DNA from: SM1-73 sp964588305
GTDB lineage: Bacteria > Zixibacteria > MSB-5A5 > SM1-73
Direction: 5' to 3'
NCBI GenBank assembly: GCA_964588305.1
Contig: CAZPOP010000013.1
Location: 24,090-88,089 of the forward strand
DNA: 64,000 nt
Of the stretch, positions 23,906 to 32,540 are shown one piece after another (position 1 is the first letter of the stretch; every line of letters starts with the position of its first letter). The position numbers and the translations under genes were made by a program. The notes under the pieces were generated by a model. That model made no database searches and had not been told where the DNA came from. It saw only the letters and a list, made by a program, of their open reading frames with translations.

Positions 23906-24712
23906 ATGGATAAATCACGACATTTAAGGAAAGTGATCTCTGCCAGCCGCAGGGTGGATTTGGTCACCTTTTATCCTGATTATATGGTGGACAGGATGGA
24001 AGAGATCGGGACCGAAAACATTCACACATTGGTCGTTTGGACAAAGAACCCCAGAAACCTCCTTTCGCACCGGGGATTGAATAACTGTCTCAGAAAGACA
24101 GATCAAGTCTATGTTCTCTTGACCGTAACCGGACTCGGCGGAACTCCTCTGGAGCCTTCTGCTCCGAAGACGGAGGAGGTTTTTAGTCAACTCCCCGAGA
24201 CTATCGATTTCATAGGATCGCCACAAAGGTTGGCTGTTCGATATGATCCTTTGATCGATGTGGTCTATAAGAGCAAAATCCATCTTTCGAATATTGACCC
24301 GCTTCTTTTTGACAGAGTTTTAGAGCAGGCATCTTTTTTGGGAATAAGAAGAATCATAGTTTCATATGTAACCTTGTATAAGAAGGTTCTTGAAAGGCTC
24401 AAGCGAAATGAATTCGAAATAGTGGATCACGACATGGAGGAGATCACGGATTTTATTAAGGACAAGATGATGCCGAGAGCGGAACGATTGGGAATGGAGC
24501 TTTCCACCTGCGTTCAGCCCCATCTCACCACCAGGGGTTGCATTGATGGAAACACATTGACTTCACTTCATCCGAAACAGGAACCATGCTCAAGGACAAA
24601 AGACAGAACTCAAAGGCCGACCTGTCACTGCACCAAATCCTACGACATCGGTCAATGGTTTTCCTGCTATCACAATTGCCTTTATTGTTATGGCAATCCG
24701 AAGCCACCGTAA
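23906..24712 (+). CDS. DUF1848 protein with C-terminal radical-SAM-like cysteine motif
   Basis: The 268-residue protein matches DUF1848. It has 'KVISASRRVDLVTFYPDYMVDRM', 'HTLVVWTKNPRNLL', 'QVYVLLTVTGLGGTPLEPSAP', 'RLAVRYDPLIDVVYK' and 'RRIIVSYVTLYKKV', and ends 'WFSCYHNCLYCYGNP'. The terminal C254-x3-C258-x2-C261 is a radical-SAM-type CX3CX2C motif placed at the C-terminus, with further cysteines before it ('TCHC'). It may bind a 4Fe-4S cluster and SAM; no reaction is established for the family. It is a single gene, divergent from hrcA and convergent with the nuo operon. Confidence 0.85.
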   Translation: MDKSRHLRKVISASRRVDLVTFYPDYMVDRMEEIGTENIHTLVVWTKNPRNLLSHRGLNNCLRKTDQVYVLLTVTGLGGTPLEPSAPKTEEVFSQLPETIDFIGSPQRLAVRYDPLIDVVYKSKIHLSNIDPLLFDRVLEQASFLGIRRIIVSYVTLYKKVLERLKRNEFEIVDHDMEEITDFIKDKMMPRAERLGMELSTCVQPHLTTRGCIDGNTLTSLHPKQEPCSRTKDRTQRPTCHCTKSYDIGQWFSCYHNCLYCYGNPKPP

Positions 24713-24919
24713 GTCGAACTGCCGTCGAAGGGGCTCGTTCGAGAATGTATCCTGTTGTTGGGGGTACCCTTACCCCGCGACATGCGCACGCATCCATACG
24801 CATTTCTGGTTCGGGGTGAGGGCTAGTCCTCATCACACCCCCGGCGCGAGAAGGGCACACCGAGCCGACACTGAGGGACCTCTGCTTCGGCACGATCTAC
24901 GAAAACGCATCAATTCTGT

Positions 24920-26374
24920 TTAGAAGATAGAAGAAACCGAAAGCATCGCTAAGGCGAGTAGACTCTGTGGGAAAATGCCCATTTGCAGAACCGCCCAGGT
25001 GGAGATAAGTAAGACTAACACTGAACCAAGCGGCAAAGATATAGGTTTAGCTTCCGGCACTGGCGGACGCATAAACATTATGACTACAACTCGCAGGTAG
25101 AAATAAACTGAAACCAGACTGTTCAAAACTCCTATTATAACCAGTCCAACAAAACCCGATTTCACCGCGGCACTGAAAATATAAAATTTCGCCATAAAGC
25201 CGGCGGTGGGAGGAAACCCTGCCAGAGAGAGCATAAAAAGCATCATGAAGACGGCCAGCCAGGGATGCCTTGTTCCCAAACCGGAATAATCGGCTAAATT
25301 CGTATTCTCCTCATCTTTTCTTCCCAATGCAATCACCACGGTGAATGCGCCGATGTTCATGAAAGTGTAAGCCAAAAGATAGAAGAGCGCGGAAGATACC
25401 CCGGCTTCCTTTCCGGCGACTAAAGCAACCAGAACGTATCCGGCATGGGCGATGGAGGAATATGCCAGCATTCTTTTGATATTGGACTGCGCAATGGCTA
25501 CGATGTTCCCCATGGTCATGGTCAAAGCCGCCATAATCCACACGATCACCGTCCAGTCCGCCTTTATGGTTACAAAAGAAAATAGAAACACTCTTAACAG
25601 CGCGGCAAATCCAGCCGCCTTAGGACCGGCGGAGATGAAAGCCGTTATCGGTGTGGGTGCTCCCTCGTAGACGTCCGGAACCCACATATGAAAGGGAACC
25701 GAGGCGATTTTGAAGCCTAATCCCACCAAAAGCAATCCCAAGCCTGCCCAGAGCAAGAGATCAGCGCCCTCTTTTTGGACGGCGATGCTTTTGACTATGT
25801 CCTCCAAATTGGTGCTTCCCACACTTCCGTAGATCATAACGATTCCGTAAAGCAAAAAGCCGGTGGCAAATGCTCCCATTAGGAAATACTTCAGGGAAGC
25901 TTCGTTGGACCTCAAATCACTCCTCTTGAATCCTGCCAGAACATAAAGAGAAATCGACATGATCTCCAGACCGAGAAAGATGACAATCAGATTGAAGCTG
26001 GATGCCATGAGCATCATTCCCAGCGTGGAGAATAAGATCAGGCTGTAATACTCTCCGTGGACTATCTCCTCCCTTTTGAGATAGCCCATAGAAACCAGGA
26101 TGATCAAAAGCGACCCGGCCAAAAAGATAAATTTGAAGAAAATAGCGAAGTTGTCCACGATGAACATATCACTGAAGGTGGTCTCCATGAGATCCCACAG
26201 CCGCAGGTTGGCAAGGAACGCAATCACAATGCCGACCCAGGCCAGGTGAGCTAAGAGGTTCTTTTTCCCCTTGGAGACCAGAGGTTCCAGAATTAAGATC
26301 AGGATGGCAAAAAGGGTAATGATTATCTCAGGTGAAACCAGCCTGAAGTTTATTTGTGGTATCGACCAATCCAT
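24920..26374 (-). CDS. nuoN: NADH-quinone oxidoreductase subunit N
   Basis: The 484-residue antiporter-like membrane subunit of complex I has about 13-14 transmembrane helices. The family core reads 'LGLEIMSISLYVLAGFKRSDLRSNEASLKYFLMGAFATGFLLYG', and 'PFHMWVPDVYEGAPTPITAFISAGPKAAGFAALLR' carries the conserved proton-path Lys. It is one of the three proton-pumping subunits in the membrane arm. It is the last gene of the operon, 10 bases after nuoM. No T-run hairpin terminator is seen downstream. Confidence 0.96.
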   Translation of the reverse strand: MDWSIPQINFRLVSPEIIITLFAILILILEPLVSKGKKNLLAHLAWVGIVIAFLANLRLWDLMETTFSDMFIVDNFAIFFKFIFLAGSLLIILVSMGYLKREEIVHGEYYSLILFSTLGMMLMASSFNLIVIFLGLEIMSISLYVLAGFKRSDLRSNEASLKYFLMGAFATGFLLYGIVMIYGSVGSTNLEDIVKSIAVQKEGADLLLWAGLGLLLVGLGFKIASVPFHMWVPDVYEGAPTPITAFISAGPKAAGFAALLRVFLFSFVTIKADWTVIVWIMAALTMTMGNIVAIAQSNIKRMLAYSSIAHAGYVLVALVAGKEAGVSSALFYLLAYTFMNIGAFTVVIALGRKDEENTNLADYSGLGTRHPWLAVFMMLFMLSLAGFPPTAGFMAKFYIFSAAVKSGFVGLVIIGVLNSLVSVYFYLRVVVIMFMRPPVPEAKPISLPLGSVLVLLISTWAVLQMGIFPQSLLALAMLSVSSIF

Positions 26375-26384
26375 AAAAAATCCG

Positions 26385-27998
26385 TTACTCGTTTCTCATT
26401 ATAGATGACCCGTGGCTGATCACTGACCACTGTTGACTGATCACTGCTTTCATCTGTTCCATCTGTTGGTAGTCACTATGAAAGCTCTGCTCAAATGATT
26501 TGTTTTCTTCGTACTTAACGAAAGCATTCTCTATTAAGCTTTTGACCGAAGGCTCCATCTTGACCAAGAACCCCTTGGGATAAAGCCCAATCCAGAAGAT
26601 GACCAGGACCAGAGGAATTAGAATTAGCTTTTCTCTTAAGTTCAGGTCCTTTACGTTTTCATTCTCCGGCTTGGTGATCTTTCCGAACATGGTCCTTTGA
26701 TACATCCATAACATGTAGACCGCCGCCAGGATAATTCCTGTTGCAGCGAACACGGCGTAGATAACGTTTGTTTTGAAGGTGCCCAAAAGTATCAAGAATT
26801 CTCCCACAAAGCCGTTAGTTCCGGGAAGTCCGATGGACGATAGAGTCACGATCATAAAGAACGCTGCAAATACCGGTATCTTTCTGGACAGGCCGCCGAA
26901 GTCTGCAATCAACCGGGTGTGCCTTCTCTCGTAAATCATCCCCACTATCAAAAAGAGCGCCCCCGTGGAGATGCCGTGATTCACCATCTGGAGTATGCCG
27001 CCTTCGATCCCTTGAAGATTCAAAGCGAATAAGCCTAACATCACAAAGCCCAGATGGCTTACAGACGAGAATGCCACCAGACTCTTGACGTCATCTTGCC
27101 TGATGCAGACCAAAGCTCCGTAAATTATTCCGATGATAGCCAGAATCGAAAACAAGGGAACGAAATCTATGAATGCGTTGGGGAACAAGGGCAAACAAAA
27201 TCTCAAAAAGCCATAGGTTCCCATCTTCAGCAACACTCCGGCAAGTATGACGCTTCCTGCGGTAGGGGCTTCGACGTGAGCATCGGGCAGCCAGGTATGG
27301 AACGGAAACATAGGAACCTTTATGGCGAAGGCCAACGCGAATGCTGCAAACAGCCAGAACTGAGCGCCCAAAGGAATGGGGAGTTTGCTTATCTCCAGAA
27401 GATCGAAAGAATAAGCCCCGGTGAAGCTGTGATTCATGAAGTAGAGCACCAGAATAGCCACCAACATTAAAAGCGATCCGGTCATGGTGAAGAGCACGAA
27501 CTTGATGGTAGCATAAATCTTTCTTGGTCCGCCCCAGACGCCGATCAGAAAATACATGGGAAGGAGCATCGCCTCCCAGAACACATAGAACAAAAACAGA
27601 TCCAGGGAAACAAAAACCCCAATCATCCCGGTCTCCAATAGAAGCATGCAGATGTAATATCCCTTAACCTTTTCGGTGATGGCCGACCAAGACGAAAGGA
27701 TTGCCAGGGGAGTGAGGAAAGTGGTCAAGAGTATCAGAAATAAGCTGATCCCGTCTATGCCCATATGATAACTGATGCCCAGGCTTTCTATCCAGGTCTT
27801 ATTAACTGAAAACTGCATCCCCGCTGTTTCCGAAGAGAAGCTGAAATAAAGATACAAGGAGACGAAAAAGTTGAAAAGGGATGCTGTGAATGCAGTTATC
27901 CTGATGGCCCCTAGCCTGTCCTTATCCAGAAGGAGCAGAATCAAAGCGCCCAGGAGCGGGAAAAATGTGATTATGGTCAGAATCAGACTATTCCACAT
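26385..27998 (-). CDS. nuoM: NADH-quinone oxidoreductase subunit M
   Basis: The 537-residue proton-pumping subunit has the signatures 'FWEAMLLPMYFLIGVWGG' and 'PFHTWLPDAHVEAPTAGSVILAGVLLKMGTYGFLR'. 'VSHLGFVMLGLFALNLQGIEGGILQMVNHGISTGALFL' follows. After the last helix (about residue 485) there is a long hydrophilic tail. Its final part ('VISQQWSVISHGSS') is the translation of a CTGATCACTG repeat at 26415-26446, so the extreme C-terminus is probably a repeat-derived extension rather than conserved protein. It lies four bases after nuoL. Confidence 0.96.
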   Translation of the reverse strand: MWNSLILTIITFFPLLGALILLLLDKDRLGAIRITAFTASLFNFFVSLYLYFSFSSETAGMQFSVNKTWIESLGISYHMGIDGISLFLILLTTFLTPLAILSSWSAITEKVKGYYICMLLLETGMIGVFVSLDLFLFYVFWEAMLLPMYFLIGVWGGPRKIYATIKFVLFTMTGSLLMLVAILVLYFMNHSFTGAYSFDLLEISKLPIPLGAQFWLFAAFALAFAIKVPMFPFHTWLPDAHVEAPTAGSVILAGVLLKMGTYGFLRFCLPLFPNAFIDFVPLFSILAIIGIIYGALVCIRQDDVKSLVAFSSVSHLGFVMLGLFALNLQGIEGGILQMVNHGISTGALFLIVGMIYERRHTRLIADFGGLSRKIPVFAAFFMIVTLSSIGLPGTNGFVGEFLILLGTFKTNVIYAVFAATGIILAAVYMLWMYQRTMFGKITKPENENVKDLNLREKLILIPLVLVIFWIGLYPKGFLVKMEPSVKSLIENAFVKYEENKSFEQSFHSDYQQMEQMKAVISQQWSVISHGSSIMRNE

Positions 27999-28002
27999 GG
28001 TT

Positions 28003-29949
28003 TCATCTGAACACGAAATAGGTCAAGATCACGATCGCGCCAAAGATCAGAGATAGAGCATAGTTACGCAAATATCCCGTTTCCGTTCTCCTGAGGACTT
28101 CACCCGCCCATTTTGTGAGGGAGGCAAGTCCGTTGGCTGTTCCATCTATTATCTGAACGTCCACGATTTTCCACAAAAACAGAGCAAAGCCTATTACCGG
28201 CCTCACAATCACCATGGAGTAAAATTCATCCACGTAGTATTTATTGAAAATAATTCGATAAGGTGTCTTGAACCTCTGCACCAATTTCTTAGGCGCTTCG
28301 GGATTCCGGATATAAAATCTGTGGGCAACCAAGATTCCAATCAAAACGATTATTACAGAGATGACCATCAAGGCATATTCTGATGATGCCGAATGAGCCG
28401 CAGCGTGGGATTCCACGGGATTGTGACCAAATACAGACGACAAGAATCCTTCGAATCTGTTCGATCCTCCCAGAGAATGCGGAACTCCTATATACCCGCC
28501 TATAAGAGACAAAACCGCTAAGACCATCAAGGGAATGGTCATGGATTTAGGTGCTTCATGGATGTGATCTTTGATCTGGGGATCGACCCGGGATTTTCCC
28601 AAGAAAGTTAAGAAGAATAATCTGAACATGTAGAATGCGGTCAGGCCTGCGGTGATAACGCCAATCAACCAGAGAAGAAAGTGGCCGTGTGAGCTGGAAT
28701 ACGCTTTCCACAGGATTTCATCCTTGCTGAAGAACCCGGAAAACAAGGGAATGCCAGAGATGGCCAAGGTTGCGGAGAGGAAACACCAGAAGGTGATCGG
28801 CATATACTTCTTCAAGGCCCCCATCTTTTGCATGTTCAACTCGCCGGCCAGGGCATGCATCACGCATCCTGCACCCAGAAACAGCAAAGCTTTGAAGAAG
28901 GCATGGGTCATCAAGTGGAAAATTCCGGAGGCAAAAGCGCCCACTCCGCAGGCTAAGAACATATAGCCCAGTTGACTGATGGTGGAATAGGCTAGGACCC
29001 TCTTTATGTCGTTCTGAGCCAAGCCGATGGAAGCGGCATACAAGGCCGTCACCGCTCCCACCACGGCCACCACCGCCATCGAGATCGGGGCCAAAAGAAA
29101 AAGCGCATGACATCTGGCTACCATATAGACTCCTGCGGTGACCATGGTGGCAGCGTGTATCAGAGCCGAAACCGGCGTGGGTCCTTCCATGGCATCCGGA
29201 AGCCAGACATACAAAGGTATCTGAGCGGATTTTCCGGTTGCGCCCATGAACAGAAGCAGCGTGATGGCAGTGACTAATCCTCCTCCCAGAGCCAGAGTAT
29301 TCGGTGCCGACTCAAAAACCTCTGCGAAATTGAGGCTTCCAAAAGTCCAGAAGATAAGCATCACCGCCAGGGCAAACCCAAAGTCTCCTATCCTGTTCAC
29401 GATGAAGGCTTTCTTGCCGGCATCCGCAGCGGATTTTTTCTGATACCAGAAGCCAATAAGAAAGTAGGAACAAAGCCCTACTCCCTCCCATCCCAAGTAG
29501 AGCAACAGGAAATTGTTGGACAACACCAGGGTCAGCATAAAGAAGGTGAAAAGATTCAGATAGGAGAAATATCTGGCAAATCCTCGCTCATGGGCCATAT
29601 AGCCAATGGAGTAGACGTGAATAAAGAATCCTACTCCCGAAACCGTCGCAATCATCACCGCGGACAGCGGATCCAGCAAAAAGCCGATGTCTATGTGAAA
29701 ACTGCCGGAGAGAATCCAGCTAAAGGCGATCTTTTGCACTGCCCTCTCCGCTTCGGGCAAGGCCAAAAGCTCGAATAGGATGACCACGGAGGTCAGAAAA
29801 GACAAACCCACTGCACCACAGCCTATCCAACTGACCAAGCTTTTTCTGGCCTTCTTCTCTTCGGAATCAACCTCTTGACTAAGCCCTAAAAGCCCGTTTA
29901 TCAAAAAGCCGAGCAAAGGGAACAATGGAACGAGGTAAACGCAGTTCAT
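28003..29949 (-). CDS. nuoL: NADH-quinone oxidoreductase subunit L
   Basis: The 648-residue distal proton-pumping subunit shows 'LLLYLGWEGVGLCSYFLIGFWYQKKSAADAGKKAFIVNRIGDFGFALA', 'QIPLYVWLPDAMEGPTPVSALIHAATMVTAGVYMVAR' and 'GIFHLMTHAFFKALLFLGAGCVMHAL'. The C-terminal part should form the lateral helix that braces the membrane arm ('YYVDEFYSMVIVRPVIGFALFLWKIVD ... LTKWAGEVLRRTETGYLRNYAL'). Its length is normal for the family. It is spaced about 90 bases after nuoK. Confidence 0.97.
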   Translation of the reverse strand: MNCVYLVPLFPLLGFLINGLLGLSQEVDSEEKKARKSLVSWIGCGAVGLSFLTSVVILFELLALPEAERAVQKIAFSWILSGSFHIDIGFLLDPLSAVMIATVSGVGFFIHVYSIGYMAHERGFARYFSYLNLFTFFMLTLVLSNNFLLLYLGWEGVGLCSYFLIGFWYQKKSAADAGKKAFIVNRIGDFGFALAVMLIFWTFGSLNFAEVFESAPNTLALGGGLVTAITLLLFMGATGKSAQIPLYVWLPDAMEGPTPVSALIHAATMVTAGVYMVARCHALFLLAPISMAVVAVVGAVTALYAASIGLAQNDIKRVLAYSTISQLGYMFLACGVGAFASGIFHLMTHAFFKALLFLGAGCVMHALAGELNMQKMGALKKYMPITFWCFLSATLAISGIPLFSGFFSKDEILWKAYSSSHGHFLLWLIGVITAGLTAFYMFRLFFLTFLGKSRVDPQIKDHIHEAPKSMTIPLMVLAVLSLIGGYIGVPHSLGGSNRFEGFLSSVFGHNPVESHAAAHSASSEYALMVISVIIVLIGILVAHRFYIRNPEAPKKLVQRFKTPYRIIFNKYYVDEFYSMVIVRPVIGFALFLWKIVDVQIIDGTANGLASLTKWAGEVLRRTETGYLRNYALSLIFGAIVILTYFVFR

Positions 29950-30041
29950 ATCTCTGTGAATTGTCCGCAGTCCACCGTCCTTCGACTTCGCTCAGGACAA
30001 GTCCGCGGACCGCCGCAAAAATATTTATTGCGGCGGACGTT

Positions 30042-30344
30042 CTACCATTTCATAAGATTCAAATCATCTACATTAACGCTTTTTCTGTTCCTGAAGAAAC
30101 AGATGATAATGGCCAATCCAACTGCCGCTTCGGCTGCGGCAACTGTCATCACCAGGAATACAAAAACCTGTGCGTCCAATGACCCAAACTCCCGGGAGAA
30201 AGCCACCAAAGCCAGATTCACCCCATTCAGCATCAGCTCGATGGACATGAATATGATCAGGATATTTCGCCTGAGCAAAACTCCCAAGACCCCGATGGTG
30301 AAGAGAACAGCACTTAATACCAGATATGCAGATAACGGAACCAT
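30042..30344 (-). CDS. nuoK: NADH-quinone oxidoreductase subunit K
   Basis: The 100-residue, three-helix membrane subunit reads 'MVPLSAYLVLSAVLFTIGVLGVLLRRNILIIFMSIELMLNGVNLALVAF', with the two conserved membrane glutamates. The start at 30344 was chosen over an in-frame one nine codons upstream. It matches the family length, has GGGAG just before it, and excludes codons that run into the palindromic repeat at 30367-30390. Confidence 0.95.
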   Translation of the reverse strand: MVPLSAYLVLSAVLFTIGVLGVLLRRNILIIFMSIELMLNGVNLALVAFSREFGSLDAQVFVFLVMTVAAAEAAVGLAIIICFFRNRKSVNVDDLNLMKW

Positions 30345-30366
30345 ATTCTCCCTAGCATTTGCCACC

Positions 30367-30390
30367 AGCACCTAACTTAAGTTAGATGCT
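30367..30390. repeat. Palindrome between nuoJ and nuoK
   Basis: AGCA-C-CTAACTTAAGTTAG-A-TGCT is a 24-base inverted repeat with one mismatch. It is closely related to the palindrome at 18821-18848. Confidence 0.65.
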
Positions 30391-30397
30391 CAAGACA

Positions 30398-30904
30398 TCA
30401 TAGCTTCCTTTTAGCCATTACTATTGCACCCACAATCGCCACCAGAAGCAGAATCGAAGCAAGCTCAAATGGAAAAAGGTATTTGGTATACAAAAGCTCT
30501 GCCAGCTTTTCCACCCCGGCAGGAACCAGCTTTTCCGTCGTGGCTTCAGGACGTCCAAGAGCCGATAAGCCAACATCTATCGCAGTGGCCAAAAGGATCA
30601 AAAACAGAAAGCCGAATAGGATACCAAAAAATCGTTGCGCCTTTCTTCTCTCAGCTCCGAATTCATCCCTTCTTAGGTTCAAAAGCATGATCACAAATAA
30701 AAACAGTACCATGATGGCACCAGCATACACGATTATCTGGACCGCAGCCAAAAAAGGCGCATTCAGAGCAAGAAAAAGTATGGCCAAGCTGACCATGGTG
30801 GCGATCAAGAACAGCGCACTCGCCACCGGATTCCTGTGGCTTATTACCAGGATGGCACAAACCGTCGCCGCGATAGCCATTATGGAAAAAATCACAAATT
30901 CCAT
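30398..30904 (-). CDS. nuoJ: NADH-quinone oxidoreductase subunit J
   Basis: The 168-residue membrane subunit has five predicted helices. The conserved stretch 'FLALNAPFLAAVQIIVYAGAIMVLFLFVIMLLNLRRDE' spans helix 3, which carries the pi-bulge in known complex I structures. It ends 'FPFELASILLLVAIVGAIVMAKRKL'. It is followed by nuoK after a palindromic repeat. Confidence 0.96.
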   Translation of the reverse strand: MEFVIFSIMAIAATVCAILVISHRNPVASALFLIATMVSLAILFLALNAPFLAAVQIIVYAGAIMVLFLFVIMLLNLRRDEFGAERRKAQRFFGILFGFLFLILLATAIDVGLSALGRPEATTEKLVPAGVEKLAELLYTKYLFPFELASILLLVAIVGAIVMAKRKL

Positions 30905-30918
30905 ATTCTCATCCTGTC

Positions 30919-31003
30919 TGTCATTCTGAGCCCGAAGGGCGAAGAATCTAAAAACAAATGCTTTGCTTCGCCCGCCACAGCCGTGGTTTCGTTCAGCATG
31001 ACA
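30919..31003. repeat. TGTCATTCTGAG...TCAGCATGACA inverted-repeat element
   Basis: Between nuoI and nuoJ, terminal arms TGTCATTCTGA and TCAGCATGACA enclose 'CGAAGGGCGAAGAATCT' and 'TTTGCTTCGCCC'. A related longer copy is at 62261-62401. Confidence 0.65.
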
Positions 31004-31030
31004 CCCGCTCTACTCTATCCCTTTAATCCA

Positions 31031-31462
31031 CTACATCCGTTGACCGTTTTCCAACAACTCCTCTTTTGTATAAATCAGTTTTTCTCTTTTGTCATTGGAA
31101 AACTCATACTCTTTTCCTAGAAAAACCGCCTCCTTGGGACACGCCTCCTGGCAATATCCGCAGAAGATACATCTCAACTCATTGATCTCATACACTTCTG
31201 CGTATCTTTCTCCGAACTCATTCTCAGCCGGCTCCATGTAAATGCATTCGGACGGGCAAGCCGCAGCACAGAGCCCGCAGCAGACGCACTTTTCTGACCC
31301 ATCTTCATTTCTCTTCAGGTAGTGCAATCCTCGATAACGGTCGGAGAGAACCAATTTCTTCTCCGGATATCTCACCGTGGTCGGTTTGCTCAAAAGATAC
31401 TTGAAGGTGACGGATAATCCTCTTGGGATCGCCCAAAATATGGTTTTGAAAATTTCGAACAC
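31031..31462 (-). CDS. nuoI: NADH-quinone oxidoreductase subunit I
   Basis: The 143-residue ferredoxin-like subunit has two 4Fe-4S motifs, 'CVCCGLCAAACPSECI' and 'CIFCGYCQEACPKEAV', which hold clusters N6a and N6b between NuoG and NuoB. The N-terminus has the family's amphipathic segment ('FWAIPRGLSVTFKYLLSKPTTVRYPEK'). It is short but complete. Confidence 0.96.
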   Translation of the reverse strand: MFEIFKTIFWAIPRGLSVTFKYLLSKPTTVRYPEKKLVLSDRYRGLHYLKRNEDGSEKCVCCGLCAAACPSECIYMEPAENEFGERYAEVYEINELRCIFCGYCQEACPKEAVFLGKEYEFSNDKREKLIYTKEELLENGQRM

Positions 31463-31497
31463 AACTCTGAACCTTAAACTTTAAACTCTGAACGAAT

Positions 31498-32481
31498 TTA
31501 TATTATCATCACAACACCCGTAACCAATATATTCAACAAGGCCAGAGGCAACAGAACCTTCCAGCCGAAATTCATGAGCTGGTCGTACCTGAATCGCGGG
31601 AGCGTTGCTCTTATCCAGACAAAGAAGAAGAGAAAGGCGCAGACTTTTATCAAGAACCACACCACCGAAGGCAGGAACGGTCCGTGCCATCCACCTAAGA
31701 AAAGGGTGGTGGCCACCGCGCCCACGTTGATCATGCTGCCGTACTCTCCCAAAAAGAACATGGAAAACTTCATCGAAGAATACTCGGTGTAAAACCCTGC
31801 CACCAACTCATTTTCCGCCTCCGGCAGATCAAACGGCGTCCGGTTGGTCTCCGCTATGGCACACACCAGATACAAAAGGAACCCAAGGGGCTGCCGAAGT
31901 ATGAACCAGTTGTAAAACTTATCCTGCGCTCCCACTATGTCTACCAGGCTCAAGGATCCTGTCATCATCAAAACCCCGATCACAGAGAGCGCCAGCGAGA
32001 CCTCATAGCTTATCATCTGGGCGGAGGATCTGAGTCCTCCCAGAAGCGAATACTTGTTATTGGAAGACCAGCCAGCCAAGACAAGCCCGTACACGCCCAG
32101 GGAAGTCACCGCAAAGATGTATAGAATACCCATATTGAAATCGGAGATCACCAGATCGATGCTCTGTCCAAAGATTGTTATCCGGTCTCCGAACGGTATA
32201 ACCGCCATGATTATCAGGGCCGGGATGAAGACCAGAAGCGGCGCCAGATTGTATATGAACTTGCTGACGTGATTTGGCATCAGATCTTCTTTGAACAAAA
32301 GTTTTATTCCGTCGGCAAAAGGCTGCAGGAGCCCGTGAGGCCCGACCCGCATGGGCCCCAGTCTCACCTGAAAATGACCCAAAAGCTTCCGCTCCAGCCA
32401 GGTCAGGTAAGCGATCATGAGAAGAAAAGCCACGAAGACGACCAGAATCTTAATTACCGATATGATGATGAATGCTAACAT
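31498..32481 (-). CDS. nuoH: NADH-quinone oxidoreductase subunit H
   Basis: The 327-residue membrane subunit forms the quinone chamber. It has 'LTWLERKLLGHFQVRLGPMRVGPHGLLQPFADGIKLLFKED', 'SLGVYGLVLAGWSSNNKYSLLGGLRSSAQMISYEVSLALS' and 'AIAETNRTPFDLPEAENELVAGFYTEYSSMKFSMFFLGEY', all diagnostic, including the acidic residues lining the quinone cavity. Its length is normal. It lies between nuoG and nuoI. Confidence 0.97.
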   Translation of the reverse strand: MLAFIIISVIKILVVFVAFLLMIAYLTWLERKLLGHFQVRLGPMRVGPHGLLQPFADGIKLLFKEDLMPNHVSKFIYNLAPLLVFIPALIIMAVIPFGDRITIFGQSIDLVISDFNMGILYIFAVTSLGVYGLVLAGWSSNNKYSLLGGLRSSAQMISYEVSLALSVIGVLMMTGSLSLVDIVGAQDKFYNWFILRQPLGFLLYLVCAIAETNRTPFDLPEAENELVAGFYTEYSSMKFSMFFLGEYGSMINVGAVATTLFLGGWHGPFLPSVVWFLIKVCAFLFFFVWIRATLPRFRYDQLMNFGWKVLLPLALLNILVTGVVMII

Positions 32482-32540
32482 AGGTTTCTCTTCTGCTCAA
32501 TCAAAGAGTAAGCACTAAGATTCTCAACCTTTTTCCCAAA

